From Rodentibacter genomosp. 1 (GTDB taxonomy: Bacteria; Pseudomonadota; Gammaproteobacteria; Enterobacterales; Pasteurellaceae), in assembly GCF_001999285.1 (NCBI RefSeq), contig NZ_MLHN01000014.1:1-64000 (forward strand): a stretch of DNA of 64,000 bases, read 5' to 3'. Both the position numbers and the translations under genes were made by a program. How positions within the stretch are numbered: the stretch's first letter is position 1; each line of letters starts with the position of its first letter. The notes beneath the pieces are model-generated. The model had not been told where the DNA came from and did no database searches. It saw only the letters and a program-made list of their open reading frames with translations. Shown here piece by piece: positions 29,844 to 38,043 of this stretch.

Positions 29844-30753
29844 TTAATTTCACGATATTTATCACAACCTTTCTGACTACCAAAATCGCAGGCAGAACCA
29901 AAATAGTCTTTGGCTTTTGTCTGATCTTCCGTTTTCTCACCTAATTTTAACCAAAATTCAGGATCATGATTGCTGTTCATTTCTGCCTCTAAAATTGCTA
30001 CCCGTTCTTGATATTCTTTCGGAATATCCATAGTCAGAATCTCGACTTTTAATTCATCAAGAGATAATTCTTCTAGAATATTCTTCACTGTTTTGTTTTG
30101 TACAAGTGAATTTCTCTCTGCTAATAACTGTTGAGCTTTGGCTTCGTTTTTCTCTGTACCAATCCCTAACAAATAGAAAATTACCAATTGTTTATAAGTA
30201 TCTTCAAATAAAAGATTGGTATTTTTCGTAGCCGGTATGGATAAATCAACAGCTGCCACATTTAACGCTTTCGCCCGTTGATAAGTTTGTAACGACCAAT
30301 CAAAGGCTTTCTCCCAGTTTTGTTTTACCCCGATTCCTTCTCGATACATTCCGGATAATAAGGACATTGCATGAAAATAACCTGCTTTGGCTGATTTTTC
30401 TACCAACATTGCTGCGGTGAGTTCATCATTTTCCAAATAAGAAATTGCCAAATTATAATCAGCCTTCGCATCACCTAAGGCTGAGGCTTTTTCTAACAAG
30501 GCTTTTTTATCTGATTTGTTTTCCTCAAGATTCGCCAATCCCACATAAGCACGAGTAATTTTTTGCTCTGCGGCTTTTTCATACCATTTTTTTGCTAATG
30601 TATTATTCTCACTTTCCTTATAATAATGCCCACAGGTAAACACACATAAGTGATATATACGCCAACATAGGGTAGAAAAACGATACATCCCCCTAAAATT
30701 AAAAATGCCCAAAAGGCAGCCATACCCAAAAATGATGCTAACTTTTTACGCAT
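29822..30753 (-). pseudogene. Sel1/TPR-repeat protein with an N-terminal frameshift
   Basis: The likely start is ATG 30753-30751, preceded by gagggg and one base from the upstream Sel1 gene's stop. It encodes MRKKLASFLGMAAFWAFLIL, then GGCIVFLPYVGVYI, a hydrophobic or lipoprotein-like N-terminus (LGGC). This frame ends at a stop after about 50 codons. The body lies in another frame from around 30640: GHYYKESENNTLAKKWYEKA, then Sel1-type units (ALGDAKADYNLAISYLEN, KAGYFHAMSLLSGMYREGIG) to the end EINEKQMNK. A single indel near 30640 would join the two. It may be decay or a read error. The function is unknown. Confidence 0.65.
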
Positions 30754-30754
30754 A

Positions 30755-31411
30755 CTATTTCCCCTCATTCAAATTACGATACATATCACAGGCACCTTGA
30801 TCACCATTCTCACAACTCTTTCCCATCCACTCTTTTGCTTTTTGCATATCTTGTCTAACCCCTTCACCCAAGAAGTACATTGTCGCCAGCATACCTTGAG
30901 CCTTTGCATGCCCTTGCTCAGCGGCTAAGCGGAACCACTTCACGGCTTGGTAGTCATCTTGTTTTACGCCCCGTCCGTTGTCATACATCACGCCCAAATT
31001 AAATTGAGCCTTTGCCTCCCCTTGCTCAGCGGCTAAGCGGAACCACTTCACGGCTTGGTGGTCATCTTGTTTTACGCCTTGTCCGTTCAAATATGCATTC
31101 CCCAAATTAAATTGAGCCTTTGCATGCCCTTGCTCCGCCGCTAAGCGGTACCATTTCACCGCTTGGTGGTCATCTTGTTTTACGCCTTGTCCATTGTCAT
31201 ACATCAGCGCCAAATTAAATTGAGCCTGTGCATCCCCTTGCTCTGCTAAAGGCTTCCAAAGATTGTAAGCGGTTTGAAAATCGCCTTTTTCTATAGCTTC
31301 AACGCCCTGTTGAAATTGGCTTTCACTATCCGAAAAAGCCACTTGGCTAAGCGTAGCGGTGGAAAAAGCAAAAAGTGCGGTAAAAAATAGGGTGGTTTTG
31401 TTGAATTTCAC
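30755..31411 (-). CDS. Secreted Sel1-repeat protein
   Basis: A 218-residue protein with a signal peptide (LFFTALFAFSTATLSQVAFS) and five to six Sel1 (TPR-like) units of 36 residues, e.g. AQFNLALMYDNGQGVKQDDH and AVKWYRLAAEQGHAKAQFNL. Two or three units are almost identical in DNA (period 108 bases, within about 30908-31190), so the gene can gain or lose units by recombination. The end has four Cys (KSCENGDQGACD region). Sel1 proteins act as periplasmic interaction scaffolds; the partner is unknown. It is one base ahead of the frameshifted Sel1 gene, forming an operon. Confidence 0.85.
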   Translation of the reverse strand: MKFNKTTLFFTALFAFSTATLSQVAFSDSESQFQQGVEAIEKGDFQTAYNLWKPLAEQGDAQAQFNLALMYDNGQGVKQDDHQAVKWYRLAAEQGHAKAQFNLGNAYLNGQGVKQDDHQAVKWFRLAAEQGEAKAQFNLGVMYDNGRGVKQDDYQAVKWFRLAAEQGHAKAQGMLATMYFLGEGVRQDMQKAKEWMGKSCENGDQGACDMYRNLNEGK

Positions 31412-31709
31412 TGGGTTTTCCTCTTTGGTTAAATCATTAAATTGGTTAAAAAATGATTATAAGTTGTTTTTTTTTTGCGCAATATTTTATACTTTGGCTT
31501 GCTTTAATTGATTGAAACTTGAACGTTATTAGAATGAAATCTGAGGGAAAGAGAATGCCGAATTTGGAATAATAAATGCTATAATGCCGACTCCCCCAAA
31601 TCCTTAAAGTGCGGTCGGTTTTGGCTGATTTTTCTGAATAATGGCATGACATCAAAATATGACAAAAGCCCATTAATTGCGTTATTTTTATCCAAAAGCC
31701 GTTGGAATC

Positions 31710-32663
31710 ATGATTATGATAAGAGAACCCCGTTTTTGCCAATTTGCCTTAGTGGAATTGTTGCCTTTTTTTGAAAGTGTGCCTACCCAATATGTTGTTG
31801 GGAAAGGCAATATTCGTATTGCCTATCGCCATTTTGTTCACGAGGGAAGTGCGGTCAAAAAATTGATGGTTTTGGTGAACGGGCGGGCGGAGAATATGAT
31901 GAAATGGTCGGAGCTTGCCTATGATTTTTATCATCAAGGCTATGATGTATTGCTGTTTGACCACCGTGGTCAAGGCTATTCCGAGCGGCTTTTACAAAAT
32001 CCGGAAAAAGGGCATTTAGATGAATTTCGTTTTTATGTGGAGGATATGCAAAAAGTGATTGAAGAAACGACCGCACTTTTTGACTATCAAACCCAACATC
32101 TGATTTCCCATTCTCTTGGTTCATTGATTGCTGCTTATTATTTGGCAAATTGCGATCATCACATTCACAAAGCGGTGCTTTCTTCCCCTTTCTTTGGCGT
32201 GCCGTTAAAACAGCCGATTCGTGATGAGCTGATAATTGCCACCATGAATTTACTGGGGCAGGGGACGCGTTATGTTTTCGGCAAAGGGGCTTACAAACCG
32301 GCGCATCTTGAACAAAATGAGCTGAGTTTTTGTAAAACCCGTATGAAATGGATGAATAGAATCAACCGAAAATATCCCGATCTTCACCTTGGCGGCCCGA
32401 CCTTCCGCTGGGTACATTTATGCCTGAGTGCGATCAAACGCTTGCCTACCATTCTTCCCCGCATTGAAATACCGGTGCTGATTTTGCAATCGGAAAAAGA
32501 AAAAATCGTGGATAACAAAACCTTGGAAAAACTGACCGCACTTTTCCCTCACGCTCATTGCGAGCTCATTCATCAAGCAAAACACGAGATTTTATTTGAA
32601 CGGGACGAACGCCGAACACAGGCAATGGAAAAAATTGCCCATTTCTTGCAAAAATCATCGTAG
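31710..32663 (+). CDS. pldB: Lysophospholipase L2 (PldB-like alpha/beta hydrolase)
   Basis: Hydrolyses lysophospholipids at the inner membrane. The first ATG (31710) gives 317 residues beginning MIMIREPRFCQFALVELLPF; an upstream TTG would add 11 residues. The alpha/beta-hydrolase pattern is clear: LFDHRGQGYSERLLQ (oxyanion region), the nucleophile elbow LISHSLGSLIAAYY, and a C-terminal catalytic His in HQAKHEILFERD. Several uptake signals lie inside or next to the coding sequence. The gene is monocistronic and convergent with none of its neighbours. Confidence 0.9.
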   Translation: MIMIREPRFCQFALVELLPFFESVPTQYVVGKGNIRIAYRHFVHEGSAVKKLMVLVNGRAENMMKWSELAYDFYHQGYDVLLFDHRGQGYSERLLQNPEKGHLDEFRFYVEDMQKVIEETTALFDYQTQHLISHSLGSLIAAYYLANCDHHIHKAVLSSPFFGVPLKQPIRDELIIATMNLLGQGTRYVFGKGAYKPAHLEQNELSFCKTRMKWMNRINRKYPDLHLGGPTFRWVHLCLSAIKRLPTILPRIEIPVLILQSEKEKIVDNKTLEKLTALFPHAHCELIHQAKHEILFERDERRTQAMEKIAHFLQKSS

Positions 32664-32717
32664 TTTTATGGGATTTTTGGGGCTTCAAACTCATTAGACC
32701 TCTGTTCATTTCCCCTT

Positions 32718-32761
32718 CCAAGGCGGTTTAAATGTTATAAAAATGTTGCAAATCCGCCTTG
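32718..32761. other. Hairpin in the pldB/potD gap
   Basis: aaggcggttt pairs with aaatccgcctt around an AT-rich loop. It could end pldB transcripts or be part of the potD leader. A second small stem, gatctt/aagatc near 32819-32834, is followed by a T-rich run ahead of potD. Confidence 0.3.
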
Positions 32762-32871
32762 TTACCCTACAATGGCGGAGCCTCAAATACTAAGGTTCTT
32801 CCCTCTTTGAGTGTGGCGATCTTACTTGAAAGATCTGGTTTTATTTTCTGTATTAAGGAGAATAAAAAATT

Positions 32872-33918
32872 ATGAAAAAATTGACCGCACTTTTCACTTC
32901 AAGTGTATTTTTATTTAGCACCCACAATATCGCAATGGCGAATGACAATACGGTTTATCTCTATACTTGGAGCGAATATGTGCCGGAAGGTTTACTGGAC
33001 AACTTTACCAAGGAAACCGGGATTAAAGTGATTGTTTCCAGTTTGGAATCAAATGAGACCATGTACGCTAAACTGAAAACTCAGGGTGAAAACGGTGGCT
33101 ATGATGTGATTGCCCCCACTAGCTATTTTGTCTCCAAAATGATTCGGGAAGATATGCTAAAGGCATTAGATCACGAAAAACTGCCCGTTATCAAAGAATT
33201 AGATCCGAATATGCTGGATAAACCTTTTGATAAAGGCAACAAATATTCCTTACCTCAATTATTTGGGGCGACCGGTATTGCTTATAACACGGATACGCAA
33301 AATCCCGCCCAATTTCAATCTTGGGGCGATCTGTGGAAACCAGAATTTAAGGGGCGTCTGCAAATGTTGGATGATCCAAGAGAATTGTTCAATATTGCCC
33401 TGTTAAAAATGAACAAAGACCCGAATACGCAAGATCCAAAAGTCTTGGAAGAGGCTTATCAAGAATTGCTTAAATTACGTGGCAATATTTTGGCATTTAA
33501 TTCGGATAACCCATCCAGCAGCTTTATTTCAGGTGAAACAGAAGTCGGTTTATTATGGAATGGCTCCGTTCGCATTGCCAAAAACGAAGGGGCAAAAATT
33601 GATATGCAGTATCCGAAAGAAGGCACAATGCTTTGGATTGATAATTTGGCCATTCCGAAAACCGCCAAAAATGTGGAAAGCGCACACAAGCTGATTAATT
33701 ATCTATTGAGTGCGGATGTGGCAGAAAAACTGACTTTACAAATCGGCTATCCCACTTCTAATCTCAAGGCATTAAAACGTTTGCCAAAAGAATTAACGGA
33801 TGATCGTGCAACCTTTATCACTCAAGACATGATCGATAGAAGCCAATGGCAACTTGATGTGGATGATGCCATTGAGCTGTATGATAGCTATTATCAAAAA
33901 TTAAAAGCCGCTCAATAA
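32872..33918 (+). CDS. potD: Periplasmic polyamine-binding protein, second PotD paralogue
   Basis: A 348-residue solute-binding protein of a spermidine/putrescine importer. Signal peptide MKKLTALFTSSVFLFSTHNI, then VYLYTWSEYVPEGLLDNFTK, LESNETMYAKLKT and the C-terminal [19 protein letters not shown]. It is clearly paralogous to the protein at 15821-16873. The strong ribosome site aaggag is before the ATG. The start region (aaaattgaccgcactttt) contains an uptake signal that encodes part of the signal peptide. No permease genes are adjacent. Confidence 0.94.
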   Translation: MKKLTALFTSSVFLFSTHNIAMANDNTVYLYTWSEYVPEGLLDNFTKETGIKVIVSSLESNETMYAKLKTQGENGGYDVIAPTSYFVSKMIREDMLKALDHEKLPVIKELDPNMLDKPFDKGNKYSLPQLFGATGIAYNTDTQNPAQFQSWGDLWKPEFKGRLQMLDDPRELFNIALLKMNKDPNTQDPKVLEEAYQELLKLRGNILAFNSDNPSSSFISGETEVGLLWNGSVRIAKNEGAKIDMQYPKEGTMLWIDNLAIPKTAKNVESAHKLINYLLSADVAEKLTLQIGYPTSNLKALKRLPKELTDDRATFITQDMIDRSQWQLDVDDAIELYDSYYQKLKAAQ

Positions 33919-33931
33919 TATTGACGACAGA

Positions 33932-33965
33932 AAAATAAACCGCATAAAAGTGCGGTTTATTTTTT
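33932..33965 (+). terminator. Rho-independent terminator of the second potD
   Basis: aaaataaaccgca pairs with tgcggtttatttt, followed by T-rich sequence; the right arm includes an uptake signal (aagtgcggt). Confidence 0.88.
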
Positions 33966-34123
33966 GAAATAGAAGCAAATGGCGTATTTAGGTGAAAACA
34001 TACACCTGTAATTAAATTGTAATTGGCTTTTTCCTCGCTCAACCTCTAAAATACCCTACATTAAAGTCTCTATTTTTCGGTCTATATTGCCGTCCATTTT
34101 CTTATCCCAAAACAGGTAACTCA

Positions 34124-34174
34124 ATGATTTCAGAAGATAATTTTTCTCATGATGCAGCGGGTTATGTTTATTGA
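34124..34174 (+). pseudogene. Displaced original 5' end of mutS
   Basis: ATG at 34124 with acagg upstream encodes MISEDNFS, then HDAAGYVY and a stop. MISE-NF is how MutS starts in Haemophilus (from memory of H. influenzae Mut[17 protein letters not shown]). The native text seems to continue as tctc then atgatgcagc (34149-34158), which also occurs in mutS at 42357-42366; 11 bases between are missing. After 34158 the sequence belongs to the island. This marks the left junction of the element inserted in mutS. Confidence 0.75.
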
Positions 34175-34203
34175 TTGGCAAGGGTTGGCACGTTATTAAA
34201 ATA

Positions 34204-34241
34204 AAAAGCTACATAATAACCTACACTTATGTAGCTTTTTA
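34204..34241 (-). terminator. Strong hairpin at the left end of the island
   Basis: aaaaagctacataa and ttatgtagcttttt are perfect 14-base complements with a 10-base loop and T-runs on both strands. It terminates the Rep-like gene (stop at 34255) and may insulate the island from the stranded mutS promoter. Confidence 0.9.
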
Positions 34242-34254
34242 TTATTGGTATTTG

Positions 34255-35283
34255 TTATTTATAGAATGGCTCAAAACGCTTTACAATATCCTGCCATTTA
34301 TCCCAATTTATATCAAGTTGAAATTTGCTTTCAGCTTTTCTTAGTTGGTCATTTAAAACAACTTGATTATGGCGAGTTGAACCATTTTGGCTTGCTAAGT
34401 AGTTCTTTATTGAAACAGGTAAGCTCCTTGCTGTTTGCAAATATGGAAGAAAACCACTAATGTTATTTTCTATCAATTCTTCATCATAAATCTTTATGAG
34501 TAAAAATGGATTGTCTAGTTTTGATAAATTATGAAGTCGATATTTTTTCCCTTTATTTTTAGGTTTTATCCTAAGCTCTAGCCTTGTTATGCGAGTTTCA
34601 ATATCCTTTTCACTAACAGTTATTAGGTCTTCACTATAATAGCTATTAGAAGTATATAGTTTTACCTTTTCATAAACCAGTAGATAAAAACTTGAACGAT
34701 TTGAACCAACAGCATAGTTGTTTTTAAGATTATCCTTATTATTTATAAACCTAATACCTGTTCTTGCTTTCGAGATAGAGAAGTAATAATTGGTAATAAA
34801 TTTTTTACTATGAATATCAATAGTAAGATCTAGTCTTGTTATTCTAGCTCTTCTAAATAATTTCTCTATTATTCCTTTACCAATTCCTTTCTTCAGCCAT
34901 TCCACGATATTAAAGATTGAATCTATTTCTGCATATTGTGGAGATAACTCAAAGCGAATAGTTGGAACATTTACCTTATACAAAGGGTCATAGGATATCA
35001 ATAAATAGAAACTAGGATTGTTTTTGCAACTAATTTTAAAGTTTTCCTTATATTTATTACTAAGCCCAATCTCCTTTTTGATATTATACCTTCTTGATGT
35101 TTCTTTGGACAAGAACTCTAGTTTTCTACATATTTCCTGATATTCTATTTTTGATTTTATATCACAAACAAAAGATAATTTATCAATTCCCATACATAGA
35201 TTATTGCCTCGGAATTTTCCTACTCTAATGAAGTTATTCATTTTATAAATTGCTGCCTTATTTAATAGTATAGTATTACTCAT
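34255..35283 (-). CDS. Probable replication initiation protein (Rep_trans/rolling-circle type)
   Basis: A 342-residue protein if started at ATG 35283 (gggga upstream); longer in-frame extensions exist but begin inside the AlpA gene region. The segment RARITRLDLTIDIH near the middle and ETRITRLELRIKPK later resemble the RLDLx(D) core of plasmid/phage replication initiation factors. A clear catalytic Tyr motif could not be fixed by eye. It is basic (many Lys/Arg), very AT-rich in codon use, and lies next to an AlpA-type regulator. It would allow autonomous circular replication after excision. Alternative: a relaxase of an integrative mobilisable element. Confidence 0.55.
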   Translation of the reverse strand: MSNTILLNKAAIYKMNNFIRVGKFRGNNLCMGIDKLSFVCDIKSKIEYQEICRKLEFLSKETSRRYNIKKEIGLSNKYKENFKISCKNNPSFYLLISYDPLYKVNVPTIRFELSPQYAEIDSIFNIVEWLKKGIGKGIIEKLFRRARITRLDLTIDIHSKKFITNYYFSISKARTGIRFINNKDNLKNNYAVGSNRSSFYLLVYEKVKLYTSNSYYSEDLITVSEKDIETRITRLELRIKPKNKGKKYRLHNLSKLDNPFLLIKIYDEELIENNISGFLPYLQTARSLPVSIKNYLASQNGSTRHNQVVLNDQLRKAESKFQLDINWDKWQDIVKRFEPFYK

Positions 35284-35293
35284 AATTCCCCCA

Positions 35294-35530
35294 TTAATTA
35301 GTATTACTAAGTAAATATGCTTGTAGTGTGCTAATAGAATGCGAAGAAACGCACTTACAAGTGGAAGAACGCTCTTCAATCCATTCATCAATTTCTTCTT
35401 CTAACCACGCAACCGCCCTTACTGAAAGCTTTTTTGGCTGTGGAAAATCAGATGATTTGATCAAGCGATAGATTGTCGATTTTGATAACGTCGTTTTTGC
35501 CATTACCTGGCGAAGTTTTATAAGTTGCAT
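35294..35530 (-). CDS. AlpA-family regulator / excisionase-like HTH protein
   Basis: A 78-residue protein starting MQLIKLRQVMAKTTLSKSTI; the start at 35530 is favoured by gaggta just upstream. The helix-turn-helix (TLSKSTIYRLIKSSDFPQPK), followed by AVAWLEEEIDEWIEER, is the standard AlpA/MerR-like pattern seen in P4-type satellites, where it activates the integrase or controls excision. It overlaps no neighbour and is read leftward with the Rep-like gene, 10 bases apart, so the two probably form an operon. Confidence 0.88.
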   Translation of the reverse strand: MQLIKLRQVMAKTTLSKSTIYRLIKSSDFPQPKKLSVRAVAWLEEEIDEWIEERSSTCKCVSSHSISTLQAYLLSNTN

Positions 35531-35640
35531 AGCTACCTCGATAGTCATCAAAAGGCGGAATTACCTTTTGTCGAGATGCATTTACAAATATGGGAAAATC
35601 AGTCTGAATTAGCTGAATTTTGGCTTTTTTATGAGTTAAA

Positions 35641-35712
35641 AACTGACAGTCAGTTATAAATAACTAAAATTTGCTGATTGTCAGTTTTGATAGGTATATA
35701 CTGACAGTCAGT
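35641..35712. promoter_or_regulatory. Triple operator (CTGACnGTCAG) with overlapping promoter
   Basis: Three related palindromes lie in the divergent gap: aactgacagtcagtt (35641-35655), ctgattgtcag (35674-35684) and actgacagtcagt (35700-35712). Their centres are 31 and 27 bases apart. A rightward promoter fits TTGCTG (35671-35676) and TATATA (35695-35700), so sites 2 and 3 overlap the -35 and -10. The layout resembles a phage-type repressor region. The island's XRE protein or AlpA-type protein is a candidate ligand. Confidence 0.7.
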
Positions 35713-35734
35713 TGAATTTAAGAGAGGTATCAAT

Positions 35735-36142
35735 ATGCATAAGAATTTAATAGGTCAGACTGCTGAGCAAAAAAGAAACTACAAAGAGCAAAGAAAGCGG
35801 AGAGAGGAGATTAAAAAGAAATTCCCTAAGACAATAACTTACTATACCTATGAACCTATCAATAAAAAGATTGAGAAAAAAGCTGAAAGATTTACTGCAA
35901 TTTTTGAAAAATTAAAGATTAAATATAGAAAAAGTGAACTAAAATCACTAGCTATTACTTACTATATCCATACTTATAAAAAAGAACATTTGAGAAAGTT
36001 ATTTTTATTTATATATAAAAAATTAGTTACAGATGAAGCTAGTGTAGATGACTTAATTCGACATTTAAATCGGAAGTTCTCTGAAATAGAAAGAAAATGG
36101 AATAAAGAGTTGATTATTAAGTATCTACTATTCAAGAATTAA
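35735..36142 (+). CDS. Hypothetical basic island protein
   Basis: A 135-residue protein of unknown family, under the triple operator. It is strongly basic: the N-terminus is almost all Lys/Arg/Glu helices (EQKRNYKEQRKRREEIKKKF), the C-terminal two thirds are helical (HLRKLFLFIYKKLV, FSEIERKWNKELIIKY). It could bind DNA or RNA. The ribosome site gagagg precedes the ATG. Its 3' end overlaps the end of the convergent protease-like gene by 11 bases. No signal peptide or membrane segment is seen. Confidence 0.6.
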   Translation: MHKNLIGQTAEQKRNYKEQRKRREEIKKKFPKTITYYTYEPINKKIEKKAERFTAIFEKLKIKYRKSELKSLAITYYIHTYKKEHLRKLFLFIYKKLVTDEASVDDLIRHLNRKFSEIERKWNKELIIKYLLFKN

Positions 36143-36587
36143 ATGAGATAAAGAAAACTGATGTAGGTAGAATTTCTGATATATTAATGCTTTTTATTGA
36201 GCAGCTATCAAATAGTATTAATTCTTCATCAGTATAATTGTTGATTACACTCCAATGAGAATAAGTAGAGAATAAAACACCTGCGTTTGGAGATTGTAAG
36301 TGGGTAATAATGTTAGATTTTAGAGTTGAACGTCGCTTTATTTCATTAGGCTGAATTTTGATCTTTTTATATAACTTAGATATATGGTTGAGTAAATACT
36401 CCATTTGGTAAATATCTAAACCGTTAGTGAGGAGATCATAAACTCCCCAATTATTCATATAAGCAAGTAGTAACTCATTGAATAATGGTTTACGTTTTAT
36501 TTTTCTATTTGATACGAAATAAACAGCATTCACAATGCTATAAATCCCACATAAACAGTCAAGTTCACCTTGTTGCAATGCTTTCAT
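36132..36587 (-). CDS. C39/papain-like cysteine peptidase-like protein
   Basis: A 151-residue protein from the first ATG. It opens MKALQQGELDCLCGIYSIVN, with a Cys-Gly (C13 or C11) at the start of a helix, as in C39-type peptidases. His 111 lies in STYSHWSVI and Asp 127 in ELILFDSCS. The Q..CG-H-D order and spacing fit a papain-fold triad. No signal peptide or export ABC domain is present, so it should act in the cytosol. It follows the XRE regulator on the same strand (41 bases apart), probably an operon. It could process a partner protein or serve as an effector; the substrate is unknown. Confidence 0.6.
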   Translation of the reverse strand: MKALQQGELDCLCGIYSIVNAVYFVSNRKIKRKPLFNELLLAYMNNWGVYDLLTNGLDIYQMEYLLNHISKLYKKIKIQPNEIKRRSTLKSNIITHLQSPNAGVLFSTYSHWSVINNYTDEELILFDSCSIKSINISEILPTSVFFISFNS

Positions 36588-36628
36588 ATTAAAATTATAT
36601 ATCAATATGTTAGCATATTTATTGCTAT

Positions 36629-36997
36629 CTACAAAACTGTCTCTAAAAAGACTAAAAGCCCTCGTTTTTTATCTGCACTTAGACGAGCTAAGTGTGCCGC
36701 TAATCGATTTTGCACACTATCCTCTGAAACAGGAATAAACTTCCATTTGTCATTACTTTTAATATCGGATACACAATCAATAAAGAACCACCCGATTTCA
36801 GTGTTTAAGGTGGTTGCAATTTCGACTAAGTGAGCCACATTGATTTTATTTTCTCCACGTTCGTAGCGAGAAAGCTGCTGTTGGGCGATACCTATCTGTT
36901 CCGACAACTCTGAGGCGCTAAATCCAAGTTCTTTTCTTTTTTGTTGAATCCTTTTACCTATCAATCTATCCGTCTCTGTTACTGAAAGTTTCGACAT
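36629..36997 (-). CDS. XRE-family transcriptional regulator
   Basis: A 122-residue protein. The Cro/CI-type HTH spans about residues 10-65 (GKRIQQKRKELGFSASELSE, then GIAQQQLSRYERGENKINV), followed by a short C-terminal dimerisation region that ends LARLSADKKRGLLVFLETVL. It is divergent from the 300-residue gene at 37105, with 107 bases between them, so it probably controls that operon and its own. A phage-type repressor role for island maintenance is likely. Confidence 0.9.
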   Translation of the reverse strand: MSKLSVTETDRLIGKRIQQKRKELGFSASELSEQIGIAQQQLSRYERGENKINVAHLVEIATTLNTEIGWFFIDCVSDIKSNDKWKFIPVSEDSVQNRLAAHLARLSADKKRGLLVFLETVL

Positions 36998-37104
36998 TGC
37001 TCAAGCCCTAAATTATCATTTATTGCTATTTTGTAAGTGTTTTACTCCTTTAAAAATATCGGTTATAGTATCTTTGTTCTATTTTACTTAATTAAGGGGT
37101 TATT

Positions 37105-38007
37105 ATGCCGTCTCAATCACAGGTTATCGATGCTTTCTATCGTTTGTATCAGGCTTATCATAATAAGCGGTTTACAAAGACGCTCAATTTTACTGAAAAG
37201 ACAGAGCGTGAATTACTCCCGTTAGTAAGAAATTACCTATTTGGTTATTTTGATCATCTTGAACCGGAAGCTGGGGTACAGATTACTACAAATGTTCAAG
37301 GTCGCTTTGATTTCCTCATTAATAATATCGCGGTTGAATTTGCAATCAGATCGGCAAGAAAAGGAGGAAATAACCTTAAAGCTGAAAAGAATGTGGGTGA
37401 AATTAAAAAATTAATTAGACATCCGGATCATTCTTTAATGATTTTATTTGACTTTAAAAAATCTATTACGGATGAAGAGGTCAACAAAACCCTTGAAGAA
37501 TATAGAAAAATTCCTTCTCTAGGGCGAGGAAATCCTCACAGATATCCATTTACAGTCGCTTACTTTTATCAAGATGAATCGGGGGATCTATCGTATGACA
37601 CAAGGAGAATCCGAGTAAAAAGACGACCGATTAGTCTATGTGAAGATAAAGATATTATTGAGCAAATCAACGTTATTAACCAACGAGATTTGACTGCTAT
37701 AGAATTTGATTTTAATACTGGAGATTATATTTGTACATACTTGGTTGAAGTGAGGCTGAAAAAAGAGGGAGAATTAACGATTGAATATCAGGATAGTGAA
37801 GGAAATTATCATCAATATAAGGGCTGTGAAACAAAGAATAATACTTATGAGTTAATCTCGGCTGAAAACTCGTTGAATAAAGCCACAGTATCTTTGTCTC
37901 TTGATGAAGAAGATAAAACGTTGACGATTGAAGGGACACTAATAGAAGATGGTTATAAAAAAGAGTGGTTTATCGAAAATAATACTGAAGTAAATAATAA
38001 AAAATAG
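37105..38007 (+). CDS. Island protein with possible PD-(D/E)XK nuclease fold
   Basis: A 300-residue protein of no family I recognise with certainty. The N-terminal 120 residues have the strand pattern of restriction-endonuclease-like folds: GRFDFLINNIAVEFAIR gives D69 and E78 in a D-x8-E arrangement, followed by a helix with Lys and a hydrophobic strand SLMILFDF. The usual Lys two after the Glu is Ala here, so catalysis is doubtful. The C-terminal part (about 200-290) is beta-rich (EVRLKKEGELTIEYQD). The gene ends 36 bases before the FtsK-type gene on the same strand, so the two probably work together. Confidence 0.45.
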   Translation: MPSQSQVIDAFYRLYQAYHNKRFTKTLNFTEKTERELLPLVRNYLFGYFDHLEPEAGVQITTNVQGRFDFLINNIAVEFAIRSARKGGNNLKAEKNVGEIKKLIRHPDHSLMILFDFKKSITDEEVNKTLEEYRKIPSLGRGNPHRYPFTVAYFYQDESGDLSYDTRRIRVKRRPISLCEDKDIIEQINVINQRDLTAIEFDFNTGDYICTYLVEVRLKKEGELTIEYQDSEGNYHQYKGCETKNNTYELISAENSLNKATVSLSLDEEDKTLTIEGTLIEDGYKKEWFIENNTEVNNKK

Positions 38008-38043
38008 CATGATTTTTCACTTTATTCTACTAGACAAATAGAT

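Noticed and set aside
30908-31190. Regularly spaced near-identical 108-base repeats, CRISPR-like at first glance
   Set aside because: They are in-frame Sel1 repeats inside a secreted protein; unit length and lack of variable spacers exclude CRISPR. No CRISPR array or cas gene is seen in the window.
34149-34158. Treating atgatgcagc (also at 42357-42366) as a clean att duplication
   Set aside because: Ten bases could be native mutS left after an 11-base deletion or chance; the 33-base match at 40493 and 42321 is stronger evidence for the att region.
37105-38007. Calling this gene a restriction endonuclease
   Set aside because: The expected Lys after the Glu (ExK) is Ala, no methyltransferase is nearby, and no known family was recognised; only a possible fold is noted.
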